From the NCBI GenBank assembly GCA_949152475.1, contig OX424563.1, positions 26,693,720 through 26,757,719 of the forward strand: a stretch of 64,000 bases of DNA, written 5' to 3'. The stretch comes from Terebella lapidaria. Its lineage: Eukaryota; Annelida; Polychaeta; Terebellida; Terebellidae. The translations under genes were made by a program, and so were the position numbers. Positions within the stretch are counted from its first letter, which is position 1. Each line of letters starts with the position of its first letter. Under the pieces are notes generated by a model, which saw nothing but the letters and a program-made list of their open reading frames with translations, ran no database searches and had not been told where the DNA came from. Positions 12,597-24,799 of this stretch are shown one piece after another.

Positions 12597-13869
12597 GATG
12601 CCATTTCACGAAGCGTTGGAGGGAAAAGTCCCGTTTTAGCCACATCGCGTTTATTTCCAGTCATCCAGGACCTACAAACTGGATATGGTGTAGCTTTACT
12701 GTCCGATCTGTCATGTCCACCTACGCTTTCTGTGACGTCACGCTGTTCCGCACGTACCGCTGTAAAACTAGAGCGCTTGGCCATCCCCTTAAAACAATTG
12801 CTTTCCTCGTCAAGTGCCGAAACCGAAGCCCTCCGCTTCGTGATCGGAATCTGTCGCTGATAGTTGTTTCAGCGCAAATATCATTGGTTCCATATAATCT
12901 ATTACCGTAATCGACGCTTTGCCGTAGCGCGTACAAGCATAAGACCGAAGATCCGGTCGGTTCTCGACAGGACTTTTTGACCTTGCGCTAAAAATACCCG
13001 CTACAGTTTTGCCAATTTCGCCGCCCACTCTCGACTGTGCTGAAATGAATTTGCTTTGTGATCTCAATGATCTGTTGCAAGTATAATGCTAATAGTGCAT
13101 CATACTTCTTGTCTCTCACACCTGCTTTTGTGGTATGCGTTTGATGTATCCCTGAAACAAGTTCATTTTCTCATACTACAAGAGTGACCACTTAATTAGC
13201 CCAAAATGTCATGTCACTGGTCGTTTTCATTTGTAATAAGTCAAAGCAGAACATCCAAATTTGGACGTTCCGACGTCATGAAAAAAAAATACATTCGCCT
13301 CTCACCGACAACTTTCTTTAGACCTCATTTAGCAAAGTTGACAACTGCATTATAATGGACAATGTGTAATAAATGAACTGTCGTGAACCTATCTTTGAGA
13401 GGCATGTTTCCCCGGGGATTCCTATGTAGCCGATGCTCATAGCCTCTTTGTATTTTTAGGGTGTGTGGCAAAAAGACATAGTAGACACCGCTCGTGAGAA
13501 AAGGTTGAAAATTTCGAGAAAACGCCCTGAATCGTTCGTATAATGGAGCGCAGTGGTATATTTGGATGCTTCGCTAACAAGGCTACAGAATACAGCTTCA
13601 AACTGAAAGAAAAGCAATGGTTCTAGCAACCGCGAACATTCAGTAGATAAGTGTGTCCATTGACTCGCTGAGTCCGACCATTCTTTTTGCTGCCTTAAAA
13701 TTATATATTCAGCATAGTGATTGAAATATTATGGATTTAACAAGAGGATACCCGACGAAATTTGCGAATTGATAAATTAATAGGTGAATTGCTCAATTAT
13801 CAATCTTTCCTTTCAATAAAATGAAACAAACTTCTGTCATGTAATATATATTTGTCATGTAATATATAT
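12597..13869. other. 1.27-kb segment between the direct repeats
   Basis: Several overlapping open frames of 60-115 codons lie on both strands between 12516 and 13067, including a canonical TGACGTCA cAMP-response-like octamer near 12733. No frame carries a recognisable domain, and the strands disagree, so I call no gene. A short duplication (TGTCATGTAATATATAT twice) precedes the second repeat copy. Confidence 0.4.
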
Positions 13870-14097
13870 CATGAAATATATATGCGCAGTTCTGAATGAC
13901 ACACACACACAGTTGACGACACGGGAGCGTTATTTGCAGCTCATCATTTAGCCATTTTAGTTTTTTGTGTAAACTATTTTTATATGATGACGATAGTCAC
14001 TGATAGGTGCTTTAAAATGTCTCAACTGAACAGAAATAAAATACGCCGACGAAATGTTAATGTCCACTTAGCATTCATTAATATTATGATTGAACAG
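13870..14097 (+). repeat. direct repeat, copy 2 of 2
   Basis: Second copy of the repeat at 12374-12596, in the same orientation and separated by about 1.27 kb. Confidence 0.9.
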
Positions 14098-16180
14098 ATC
14101 TGCCAGATCTGCTTCCTTCTTTTATCAACGTGTGCCACGCATATTATCGTTATATTATGATCATCTTGCCACAAATTAATATCGGCTTGTCTAGCGATCT
14201 CGATATTGGTTTGTTTTAAAACATGTTAACATTATATTTATTTCAGTTACTTTTTAAATAACAAAGGGCCTACAATTCAAACGTTCAGTCTGCTTCTCAC
14301 TCATTACCAAAAATTAGTCATAGTAAAATGGCAATTGTCCTTAGTTTATGTGCTGTTTTTTTCTAATTGCCAAGAGACATTTTGCAACACGCCCGGTTAC
14401 GTGGTTCAAAGACCACGTCTGTCCCCACCCAGGAAAAACTACATGTACACAGCACCGGCGTACTCGGAGCTCGAATTTCATGTCCTAAAACTCGGGGATT
14501 TATTGTGGATAATCCACGTGTTACGTTCCACTTTGATCTGACGCTGACAACACATGGCCCAGTTCAGGGGACAATACCGAGTTGTTTCTCATAAAGATAT
14601 CGCCGCACTCTGCATTTGAACGATTACACAATGACACTTTCATGGCCAAAATGCGTCATTCCAGAAATACATGATATCTGTTTATACATAGAGTGTGATA
14701 CAAACTGCAAATGCAAGACAACTTTGTTGTTGCACGACTAATATAATACAAGCGTTATACTGACCATTGCATGTGTACTAGTTAATGTACTGATACCCCT
14801 GGGAGTAAGCGAGTTTTTTTTATCGCATACACGTATATGTAATCATTTGTTGAAAACAAACTTATACGTAAAACATGAATTGTCATACTATACTAATGTC
14901 TGTTTGCTCGTTTATGTACGTATTATATAATTCTTTCTCAGAGAGAAAGGGAGGGATTGGCCTCAGGTTTCATCTGTAAACACGGAAATCCGACGAAGCT
15001 TTTTCCATTTCTTTTACTTATTTGAAAAAAAAAGTGTTCGTTCTTTTTTCTCTACCTCTGTCTGTCTTTCCCAACGAGGTCATAGTTTGCAATTGCAGGC
15101 GGATATATCACGAGCTACTTCCTCAACAGTTAGTGATGTTTTTCATAACACCATATTATCTTGCTTTATCCGTACAGTGAAACATGACCAATGTCTACAC
15201 GGCAGGGGAGTGGCATAATAAATGCAGACGTTCTTGTGAAAACACGTTCCTGCGAGACTGTTTCGGCCGATCCCAACACTTCTGGCCGCCTGCTCGAGTT
15301 TTACCGACAGAAGTACATATTTCAATGATTCCGCCCTTTTAGCTTTGATCCTTGGGCCGTAAAGAGTTTACTGTCAGTAAAGTGTTGATCCAGTATAAGA
15401 AAGAAGTACGTGTATAGTTAGTGGGAAACGGAGAGAGGGAGAGACAGAGAGAGACTGAGGCTCCTAATGTTATTCGATAGCATGTGCCGTTGATAAATTG
15501 TCGATGAAAGCTGGGAACTTACTATTTGATAAGGCCCACACGCAGCCATAAATATCTGGATATGCAATAATAGTTTATCCACTTCCGGTTGTGCAAATAT
15601 CACTGTGACCTTGCCAGACGTGGCACAGTGCTGTGTCGGTCACGTGACGCAGGCATATCCATAATATGACACGTAATAAACGTACCCCGCCCACACTTGA
15701 CGAGAGACTAGTGGGGGTTAGACACACAGAATAATAAACAAGATCTGCTGAGGTTAAACAAACGCAATCAAAAGGCGGCGTCTTCATATTAGAGACCCCA
15801 CCCAAGGATGTTGAAACTTGCAACGCCGAAGTTTCCAGGCAAGATTTTACTAGTTACGGCCCGCCATCCGCAAACATCAAAATAAAGACCAATACACAAA
15901 TTTATGCATGTTGTATTTGAGATTGCTTCTTATTGAAAACAAACGTGACTCATATAGAAAACCATAATAGTGTATCACTTGCATTCTAATATCATCCGGA
16001 CGACATGTCTGAAAACACAGATAATTTTGGTCATGCACTTTGTTTTGGTGATCGCAATATCGTATGAATTATTTGTGATTTCGTATGGGCATTTTGTGGG
16101 GTTAGTTTTGGTCGTTGATTGATCCTGAAAGTCACAACCATCAGTCATTTTTCGTCAACTATGTTAACAAATTAGAAAAA
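14098..16180. other. intergenic, nothing recognised
   Basis: Short frames only. A purine-rich GA tract lies at about 15430-15460. Confidence 0.4.
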
Positions 16181-17229
16181 ATAGTCCAAGGGCTAAGATA
16201 GGTTAACGGACAGTCTTGGTTTTAAGCATTGCAGGTGACATATGACTTTGGGATTTATCAACCATGGTCATCTTTGTGAAATTCAATGTCACCATAAGGT
16301 GTGCTGCTTATGACATTATATATGTTCACAGTACAAACATATAATTTCTATCAACAAGTATTTTGTCTGTAGAGGTCAGACGAGACTTTGAGATCTATCC
16401 TTCAAGGCTGTTTAAGGTCATGGTCATGGTCACCAGAAGATGTGCCATATAAATATGATTTCTTATACCCTAACCTCTAGGTACGAGCGTTTAAACGTCA
16501 GTGGCCGATTTGCACATCCCGTGTCAGACATTTAGCGCTCAGGGACAATCGAGGTTAGGCTCAATGTCATCATTAGTTGATCCACATACGACTCCCCATA
16601 TTCTCACAATGCAAAAAAGCTCAATCTACAGGCATTTCGTCTGTAGAAGCAAATTTGGGCAATTTTAACCCAAAATTTGTTGTTTTGACCTTTCAAGGTC
16701 ATCGAAGGTCAAATTCAAGGTCAAACAAATTTCAATATATTACTTCCTATTTGAAAATGCCAATATCTAAGCTCTATTTTCAGGCGTTCTATGCGTTCAG
16801 TGGTGCTTTTTTGCCTAGAGATGGCCGAAAATGAATAATAATACAATTTGAGGCAAACAATCAAAATGGCCGCCACGCGCAGACCGGCGATTCAAGGGCA
16901 ACCAAACTTATACATATCACAGAGGTACATAGGGGAAATCTTTTGAAACAAAAATCTCAGAACCATCTGAACAGTTTTTGAGAGAATGACCGTCAAGGTC
17001 CAGAATTGGGCATTTTTCATCGAAAATGGCCACCATTTCGAAAAAAAAATGCGAAAATAAAAAAACGAAAAAAGGACTTTCCCGGAAATATTTTCAGGTA
17101 TTCTTGTGCAAAATTTCGGAGAGATGCGACCGTAAACTTTAAGGATAAAAACGTGGACGGACGCTGGACCACCGGAAGGCCGCAATGTCATGCAAATAGG
17201 TTATCAGGCCAAAGGTTCGGTCACCTAGA
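16181..17229 (+). mobile_element. satellite-bearing non-autonomous element, copy 1 (short array)
   Basis: The 5' end reads AGTCCAAGGGCTAAGATAGG followed by TTAACGGAC. The 3' end carries ATAGGTTATCAGG and then GGTTCGGTCACC. A TAGAAAA heptamer abuts both ends and is a likely target-site duplication. The body has a few decayed AAGGTCA-containing units (about 16220-16740) and a conserved 3' domain (about 16800-17229) with AAAATGGCC words, an A-rich tract and GGACGG words. No transposase is visible. The family is recognised from the three copies in this window; I cannot name its superfamily. Confidence 0.75.
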
Positions 17230-17235
17230 AAATGG

Positions 17236-18008
17236 TTGTAGAAAATTGTTTCGTTCACGTGTAAAACCTGAGTGACGATACGTGTACCACGAATTTTAAC
17301 GATTACTGTTGGACACGATGGATTTCGTCAATACACCGTTCATATTGGCACTCCAATAAAACCTCACAGAACTTGCATGCAAAATTGGTAAACATACACA
17401 TATATTTTGAGAAAAAGAAATTAAGACTATTTACTTACAATATACTCGAGATCAATATAAACCTATATATGTATTTTAAAAAAAACCTTGCTTCGGCATG
17501 AACCCAGGTGCACTTCCCGTATAACAAATTGACCATTTTGTGGCCCACCCTGTACAATGTAAATCGGGGCTTGATGGATCCACGCTTACGGGACGCGCCC
17601 ATATATACCAGACAGGGTTATGTGTACATATCAACGCTCGTCGCGATTCTCTATGGTCTCTGAATAGTCCACTGTTTGTCCAGAACCAACAAGTTATTTA
17701 AGACGAACTTGTTGCAACATTGTGACGAGCGATAAACCTGTTGACAATGGTCTCCAGATAAGAAAAGGTAAACTATTTACTGGAATTGTATCGTTTGGTT
17801 GTGACAACCTACACAATAGATATGGGCGTGACGTTTAGTAACGGGCCCTCTTCTCGTAATGCAAACATTTGACGCCGTATTTCTCTCGCATGTGAATTGT
17901 AAAATGTTGGAATCCCATGAGTTTTCAATGCTGGACGGGAATCGAACCAATATCATATGCTTAATCGCCACTGACACTTCATTCAATCATGTACAGCGAA
18001 GCCAGTTT
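17236..18008. other. spacer between two inverted element copies
   Basis: Unremarkable AT-rich sequence separating copy 1 (plus) from copy 2 (minus); no gene seen. Confidence 0.45.
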
Positions 18009-19650
18009 TTTGTATACCGCCCCTTTGGTCTGATAACCTATTGCCGTGGCGTTGCGTCCGTCGTGGTCGTCGTACGTCTACATATTTATCTTTAAAGTTT
18101 ACGATCGAATCTTTCTGAAATTTTGCACAAAAATGCCTAAAAATATTTCAAGAAAGAGGTATTTTTTTAGTTTTTGGTTTTGGATTTTTTTTTTCGAAAC
18201 GGTGCGGCCATTTTTGGCTTTGACGGTCCGACTTTGACGGTCGTTTTCTTAAAATATGTTCAGTAACTTTTAACTTATTGATGCTTAATACTCCTCATAT
18301 GTACCCATGTGACGTGTATAGGTTTCGTTTCCCATGAACTGCTCGAAGTGGGCCATTTTATGCCCAAACTCGGCCCAAATGGGATTTTTCCATGTTAAAT
18401 TCTCCTATGCTTTTCAATGGGACCTATTTTTCCAAATAACTCACTTAATATTGAGATCAGAGATTAGGAATCAATTATGGACATATAGGAAATGATATGC
18501 TGAATATTTTGACGACCTTGAATTCGACCTTTGACCTAATTTCCAAGCTCACAGGACAAAATGGCTAATATCTCGCTTATTATTGACTTTACAGCTCACG
18601 AATCAATTGGGAACTTCTAGGAATGATATTGACTGAATATTGTCATGACCCTAACTTTGACCTTTGACCTCATTTTCAGGGTCACATGACGAAATGGCTT
18701 TTTATTGACTTTACAGCTCAGTAATTAATTATGAACATTGATGGAAATGATATATACAGATTATTCTCGTGACCTTGAATTTAGACCTTTGACCTAAATT
18801 TCAAGGTCTCATCACCAAATAACTATTATCTCGCTTATTATCGACTTTACAGCTTAGGAATCAATTGTGCACATATAGAAAATTATATATGCTGAATATT
18901 GCCATGACTTTGACCTTTGACTTTATTTTCAAGGTCAAAGGACAAAATGGCTAACATCTTGCTTCTCTACTGACTTTATAACTTGGGAACCAATTGTGGA
19001 CATATAGAAAATAATATAGGGCTGGAAACCGGAAGTACTATTCGATGACAAATTCCAATAAATTTATTCGGACTGGGGATAAGAACCTGAATCCTCCCTA
19101 TCTTGTAACATGGGGGTGCATTTGATATGGCGATTTTAAGTATTAAACGAGGACAGAGCACGAAATGGCTAATATCGTTTATTATCGACTTTACAGCTTA
19201 GGAATGAATTGTGCACACATAGGAAATGTTGTATGCTGGATATTATCATGACCTTGAATTTGACCTTTGAACTCATTTTCAAGATTAGAGCACAAAATGA
19301 TTAATATTTTCCCCATTATTATCTTTTCAGCTCAGGAATCAAATGTGCAAATATAGGAAGTGATGTGTGCCGAATATATCGATGACCTTGAATTTGACCA
19401 TTGACCTCATTTTCAAGGTCATAGGATAAAACTGCTAATATCTTCCTTGTTATTCAATGTCCAACTTAGCAATCAATTTTGGACATATGGGGGAATGGTA
19501 TACATCATGTATATATATGCTGGATATTCTCGTGACCTTGAATTTGTGAAGAGACCTTTTCTTCAAGGTCACGGGACAAAATGGCTAATATCTAGAATAT
19601 GAAACATATATTGTCCGGTGACCTTTCTAGCCTTTGGGTTAATTTTTCAT
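18009..19650 (-). mobile_element. satellite-bearing non-autonomous element, copy 2
   Basis: On the minus strand the element starts near 19650 with TTAACCCAAAGGCTAGAAAGG, then TCACCGGAC, and ends near 18010 with ATAGGTTATCAGACC then GGGGCGGTA. It has about nine tandem units of roughly 125-140 bp (18420-19600), each with TGACCTTGAA and AGGTCA words, and the same 3' domain as the other copies (18012-18420). A-rich bases flank both ends. It is inverted relative to copy 1, and their 3' domains face each other across the spacer. Confidence 0.75.
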
Positions 19651-20541
19651 CTTTCTGTTGGTCAGCACTGATCAGCTCATATGAATCGTGAATCGTTTTA
19701 GCCATATATATTTAACTGTTATAACACTGGGCATATATTGTTGTAAATATCCGTATACAACAAGACGACACATCCGCATCAATACTCGTATATGTGTTCA
19801 CATGCGCTTTACATAATACTGTGTTCATTTTGAGCATAAACTGTGGAGAATGCATGCTATTGCAGCCCCTCATTCAGCGGTAGCAAACACACTACAAACT
19901 CGTGTGGCGTCTCACTGCTTCCGATACAAACAATAAGTTAATATTTTAATGTAACTCTATCACGATATATGCCGCTATAATTTAGATTTGTAGTCAAACG
20001 TTTGATGTATTAATTATGACACCATGCAGCGATGTAATGAAAGGGCACGTTTTGTATGCATCCATGTTTTATTTTCGTGTGGGTTTTATCGCTCAATTAG
20101 TCGTTGCATGCCGAGAGGTATTATGTATCAAACCTCGTATTCTCAGTGACTTGCAAGTTTGCTCATTCGGTGACAGTCAAAATATTGCTGGGTCATGCCG
20201 CTGTTATTAGGTGAATTTACTTTCCAGGCCTAGATGACACTTTCACAGAAAGAATATCATCAATTAAAAAGCCAAGTCCACACTGTGAAAACATATATTC
20301 TCATGGTTTAGTAAGTATTTATTTGCCGTGAAGCATGTCACAACCCGACTCGTCCACGATTCGTCACGGCCTGATATGTGACAGTCTAATATATCGCGCT
20401 ACCACAGATTTCATGTCAAAAGGACACTGTTTCAAAAGAAAACTTGATCAATTCCATTTTTGAGGCGATGGCAAAAAAAGGCTGGACATTGAAGTTAGCA
20501 GTCATCCCTCGTGATAAGAGTTCAATCGTGGCAATCTTACC

Positions 20542-20649
20542 AGCGAGAAAAAGAGAGTTTTTGTTTTCCATTGATAATTTTACATACGTCACAGCCAGGA
20601 CCCAGATCACGACATTCGCCCAAATAACTTGTGCTGCTTGTTCTTCCAT
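20542..20649 (-). pseudogene. possible membrane-protein exon in duplication block A
   Basis: A minus-strand ATG opens MEEQAAQVIWANVVIWVLAV, a hydrophobic signal-anchor-like start, and runs about 36 codons to a good donor (GCTG|GTAAGA). The equivalent part of block B was lost at the junction with element copy 3, so conservation cannot be tested there. No family is recognised. It could be a chance frame. Confidence 0.15.
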
Positions 20650-21447
20650 ATTCAAGACAGATTGAATGGTATATTTTCAGTGGCCCAGGAGTATTACGAG
20701 TTACTTGAGATACGAGATTTGTCATACATAGTTTGAGAGTTTAAGTCATAACATCCTATCGCTCGGATGTTTCGTTGTTTCATTCTCATATCCACACACG
20801 CACCTTGTTCAATTTGATGAATCATGATATAAATACATCTATATCAATTGCAGAGAGTTAGGCACGCCCTGTCTGACATATGCCAAACAAATCAAATCAA
20901 ACTCCTTTCACCAAAACGTTTGACGTTAAAAAACTACATAACATTATATATTTATCCTTCCATAACCAATAAAGTCACGTGACTTCTCACGCTTGACACA
21001 TGCCACATGCGCGCCAGGGGTCGCTTCTTTTCATTCAGTTTGTTTATATATATGACTTCGACAGTGACAACATAAACATTCTCCAGGCCTCCATTACTGT
21101 AAACATTGGACGAAAAACAGCATGAAGAGCCATTTACCGACTTCCATATAAAGCTCAACTGAGGTGCTCTAATTCAGAGCACTATTCAGCGTTAGGTACA
21201 TTTTTACACTAGGTGCGGTACTTGAGGTTTGGCGGACACTGAATCACAACCATAATTTGGGACTCCACCTGCACTTGCCTTTATTCTTGCGAGGAACAAG
21301 AACCAGTCACTAAAAGAGGCAGCTTCACAAAGTAAACCAATTATGCCCGTCCATTCAAAAGTTGAAAACATCTTAGCGTCGCAAATTTGCAAAAAGTTAA
21401 CTAATCAACTCATTGAACCTGAAAAAGTGGATTTCCCGTTACGTTTA

Positions 21448-21624
21448 TAGGGCTGGGCAATCCCGTGACGACACGGGTGTTATTTTGAGGACAAACAATA
21501 ATACACCTTTTGTTTACTTTTCATTATACTTGCAGTGAGCAACTCGGTATGAAGGGAGTTGCTCACATGAACCAAAGGGTCTCACCAAAATCACACTGTA
21601 TCGTCATGTGACTGTCCAGCCCTA
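21448..21624. mobile_element. 177-bp MITE with TA target site
   Basis: The terminal inverted repeats of about 28 bp begin TAGGGCTGGGCAATCCC on the left; the right end read in reverse is TAGGGCTGGACAGTCAC. TA flanks both ends (21446-21447 and 21625-21626). The homologous place in block B (about 27800) lacks the element, which confirms an insertion. The ends resemble both mariner-like and hAT-like MITEs; the TA flanks favour the former. Confidence 0.75.
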
Positions 21625-21648
21625 TACCTATCTATATGTATGTATGTA

Positions 21649-22215
21649 GACTCAAGTTCAACACAAAACCTCATATGATTTTTGGCGATAACTTCGTTTA
21701 GAATGGTGGGATCAATTTGAAATTTTATTTGTTTCCATTTGGCATAAAACCGTATTTTGTCCACCAAATTTCAGACTTCTATCTTGAAAATTGAAAAAGT
21801 TGGCAATCTACTCCAATGTTAAATTTCACATCAAACGTGAAATTTGCAAGTTTGAACAGAATTTGGCATGTTGTTCAATGTTCACACTGCACAGTCCTTT
21901 GTAAGAATGATATTCTATTACAATACACCTGTATGATCCTTCTAACTAAAAAACTTTCCTCATATTACATTTCTTAGCGGAATAAAGATCATGAAATCCC
22001 CAAATTTGCTTGAATTCCTGTGACCCGATTAGTGCCCAACATTTAACATTGAGGTAGATTGCCAACTTTTTCAATTTTCAATATAGAAGTCTGAAATTTG
22101 GTGATAAAATATGGTTTTGTGTCAAATGGAAGCATATAAAATTTCAAATTGATCCAACCAACCTAAAAGAAGTTATTGCCGAAAATCATATGAGGTTTTG
22201 TGTTGAACTTGAGTT
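21649..22215. mobile_element. 567-bp foldback MITE, copy 1
   Basis: Two arms of about 175 bp are inverted copies of each other: the left starts GACTCAAGTTCAACACAAAA, the right ends TTTTGTGTTGAACTTGAGTT. TA dinucleotides flank the element (21647-21648 and 22216-22217). The inner arm carries a block (CAGACTTCTATCTTGAAAAT, then AAGTTGGCAATCTAC) shared with the element at 31219-31781. It is absent from block B. No coding capacity. Confidence 0.85.
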
Positions 22216-24799
22216 TAGCCACAATTCAACAAACCTTTTTCGCTTATGACACCAGCGCCCTTATCTCTAACACAACATGGCGACACTGCTAATTGTTCCA
22301 TAAGCGAAAGTATGTTGGACAGTAAAGTTCAGGAATGCTTGTGAATTCAAAGTTGGCTCATATGTATGCTATTTGATTGTACAATGTAGCAGAATATATT
22401 CATACATTTGAAGTACCGTCCATCATAACGCATCATATCTGGCAAAAATCACTGGAAGGGTCTTCATGATGCCTCGCAATTCACAAATCTATCACCAGTA
22501 TGTTGACAAAGTGTTATATGTTATGAAATTAAAAAATCTTGGCTTGTAGTTGAACTTTTGTTGTGGGTTATCTTCAAATTGGTCACTTTGAAACTGGTCA
22601 TTCTTCAAACTGGGTTCAAACTGGTACAAACTGAATAATATCACAGTTCATAACATCAGTTCTGAAAGGCGCTTACTTCTAAAATATGCATGTAGCATGT
22701 GCAATAAAGCTACATATTCCTGTTATGTAGTAACGTTATATTTAGTTGTAACATTCTTACCAAACACACTATGATAACACGCAGCTAAATATTCAATGGT
22801 TTCGGCAAAGTACCACTCATATATTTTTGCTTATTCGTCCATAGCTTTCCTACTTTTATTTTCCAGGTTGCAGTAGGAAACTGCTTTGCTCGCACGGGTT
22901 GACCCAAGCATATCATTTTTGTTCTCTCACTACTTCTTGGCAGTGCACTTGAACCGAGTTTTCGTCATTCACTTACACCCTTAAGAAACAAACCAAACGA
23001 ATATGTTTACACTTTAATTAAATTTCAAGCTTATTTCGTACTTGAACGGAAAATTCAAACGAGCGAGGACGGGGATAAAATCTGTCTGAATGGGGAAATA
23101 TCTAAGTAATTCTCCAAGTTCATCAAGGGCTGAAGTGATAACCTTATCATTCGGTTAGTTTGAGTCTATCACATCCATCAAAATCACGCCATAGTTTGCA
23201 CTTGGAATACCTACACACAATCATACGCACACAAAAAGGAGGATTTCGTTATAATCAGTGAAATATTTTTGATGAAACCTCTCTAAATTGGCTACATTAG
23301 TTGTATCAGTTTCTTACCTCAGGCTTTAAAGTTTGCTCATGGTAATTCCAGGTTTGTGTGGTGCCTAATCAAGTATGTAATTTAGTTGTACCGGTTGTAT
23401 GCATTCCATAGCCATTGAAAGTATTGCCGACAAGATATTTGAACAATACGCCTAAAACAAAATGTCTAAAATGAAATGTTTTAAATTAAGTGTCCATCGT
23501 GTGTCTGGTATGCAAGTAATTTTTATTGCTCACGAGGAAGTCATGATCTCCATTTCATATATTTTTTTCTAGTTTTATAGCAAGATACCGCTGGAACTTG
23601 TAGATACTGTGAGTTATATGTTTTAATGGTAAATGCATTTCAATGCTTATCTTCATATTCCTAAATCGTGCCTCATGCAATAGTCATTAAGTACAATGCA
23701 ACAAAATGACGTCACACTACGGTATACCTCGAAGTACTGATATTGTAACTACATTGTATGATGTACACGTTTTCCATCGTTACTGGTAATTACACAAACC
23801 CCTAACTAGCAAAATAAGGATGGGCGGCGAATCTTGAGAACTTAATATAGGGATTGATCGAGATGGAGGGCAAATTTTTCAAATGTACGTCCTGAATACC
23901 TATTTTGTCCAGAAATCTCAAATACAGATCAGATGGTAGAAAATGAATGAATCCAAGCAATATGGATAATACACATTGGATACAAACACACAATGATGAA
24001 TGGCCAGGCTGTACATTAAAACCATGTTCATTATGACGCTCTCGATGAATAACACACGCGTTTTACATAGATACTGTTTTCATTTTGAATATAAAATTGG
24101 TGAATGCATGATGTTTCATGCCCCTCAAACTCGTGTGGCGTCTCACTAATCCGATACAAACAATAAGTCAACATTTTAATGTATATCTCTCACGGTATAT
24201 GATGTCTCTGTGTAAAATTGTAGTCAAACGTTTGATGTAATAATTATGATGCGGCGCAGTGATGTGGTGAATAGACATGCTTTGCAAGCATCCTTGTTTT
24301 AGTTTCATGTGGATTTTATCGCTCAATTAGTCGTTGCATGCCGAGTGGTATTATGTATCAAACCTCCTACTCCGAGTGACTTTCAAATTTGCTCAATAGG
24401 TGAGAGTCAAAATACCGCTGGGTTATACCGTTATTTCCCAAGTGAATTTACTCCTCAGGCCTAGATGACATTTTCACAGAAAGAAAATCATCAATTAAAA
24501 AAATCAAGTCCACACTGTGAGCATATATTCCTGTGGTTTAGTAAGTATTCATTTGCCGTGACGCATGTCACAACCCGACTCGTCCACGATTCGCCACGGC
24601 CTGATATGTGACAGTCTGATATATCGCGCTACCACAGATTTCATGTCAGAGGACAATGTTTCAAAAGCAAACTTGATCAATTCCATTTTTGAGGCGATGG
24701 CAAAATGAATGGCTGGACATTGAAGTTATCAGTCGTACCTTGTGATAAGGGTTCAATCGTGGCAGTTTTATCAGTGAGAATAAGAGATATTTATAAAAT

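Larger units (their letters stand above)
19760..24020. repeat. tandem duplication block A
   Basis: This aligns end to end with block B (24020-29880). Landmarks occurring in the same order in both include the AAACTCGTGTGGCGTCTCAC word (about 19895 and 24128), TTAGTCGTTGCATGCCGAG (20097 and 24327), a CACGTGACTTCTCACGCTTG word (20974 and 26924), CTCGCACGGGTTGACCC (22890 and 28723) and the closing ACATTAAAACCATG-type word (24012 and 29873). Block A alone carries a 177-bp and a 567-bp MITE. Minus-strand frames in the block are weak (see findings). Confidence 0.85.

Noticed and set aside
12374-14097. Direct repeats as terminal repeats of a small LTR-type element
   Set aside because: No primer-binding site, polypurine tract, target-site duplication or coding remnant was seen; kept only as a direct repeat pair.
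16892-17275. Frames of 80-99 codons inside the 3' domain of the satellite-bearing element
   Set aside because: They run through A-rich and AAAATGGCC-type repeat sequence, are not shared in frame between the copies, and show no transposase motif.
18012-18420. Separate element from the arrays next to it
   Set aside because: The same 3' domain lies next to the arrays in copies 1 and 3, so it belongs to one composite element.
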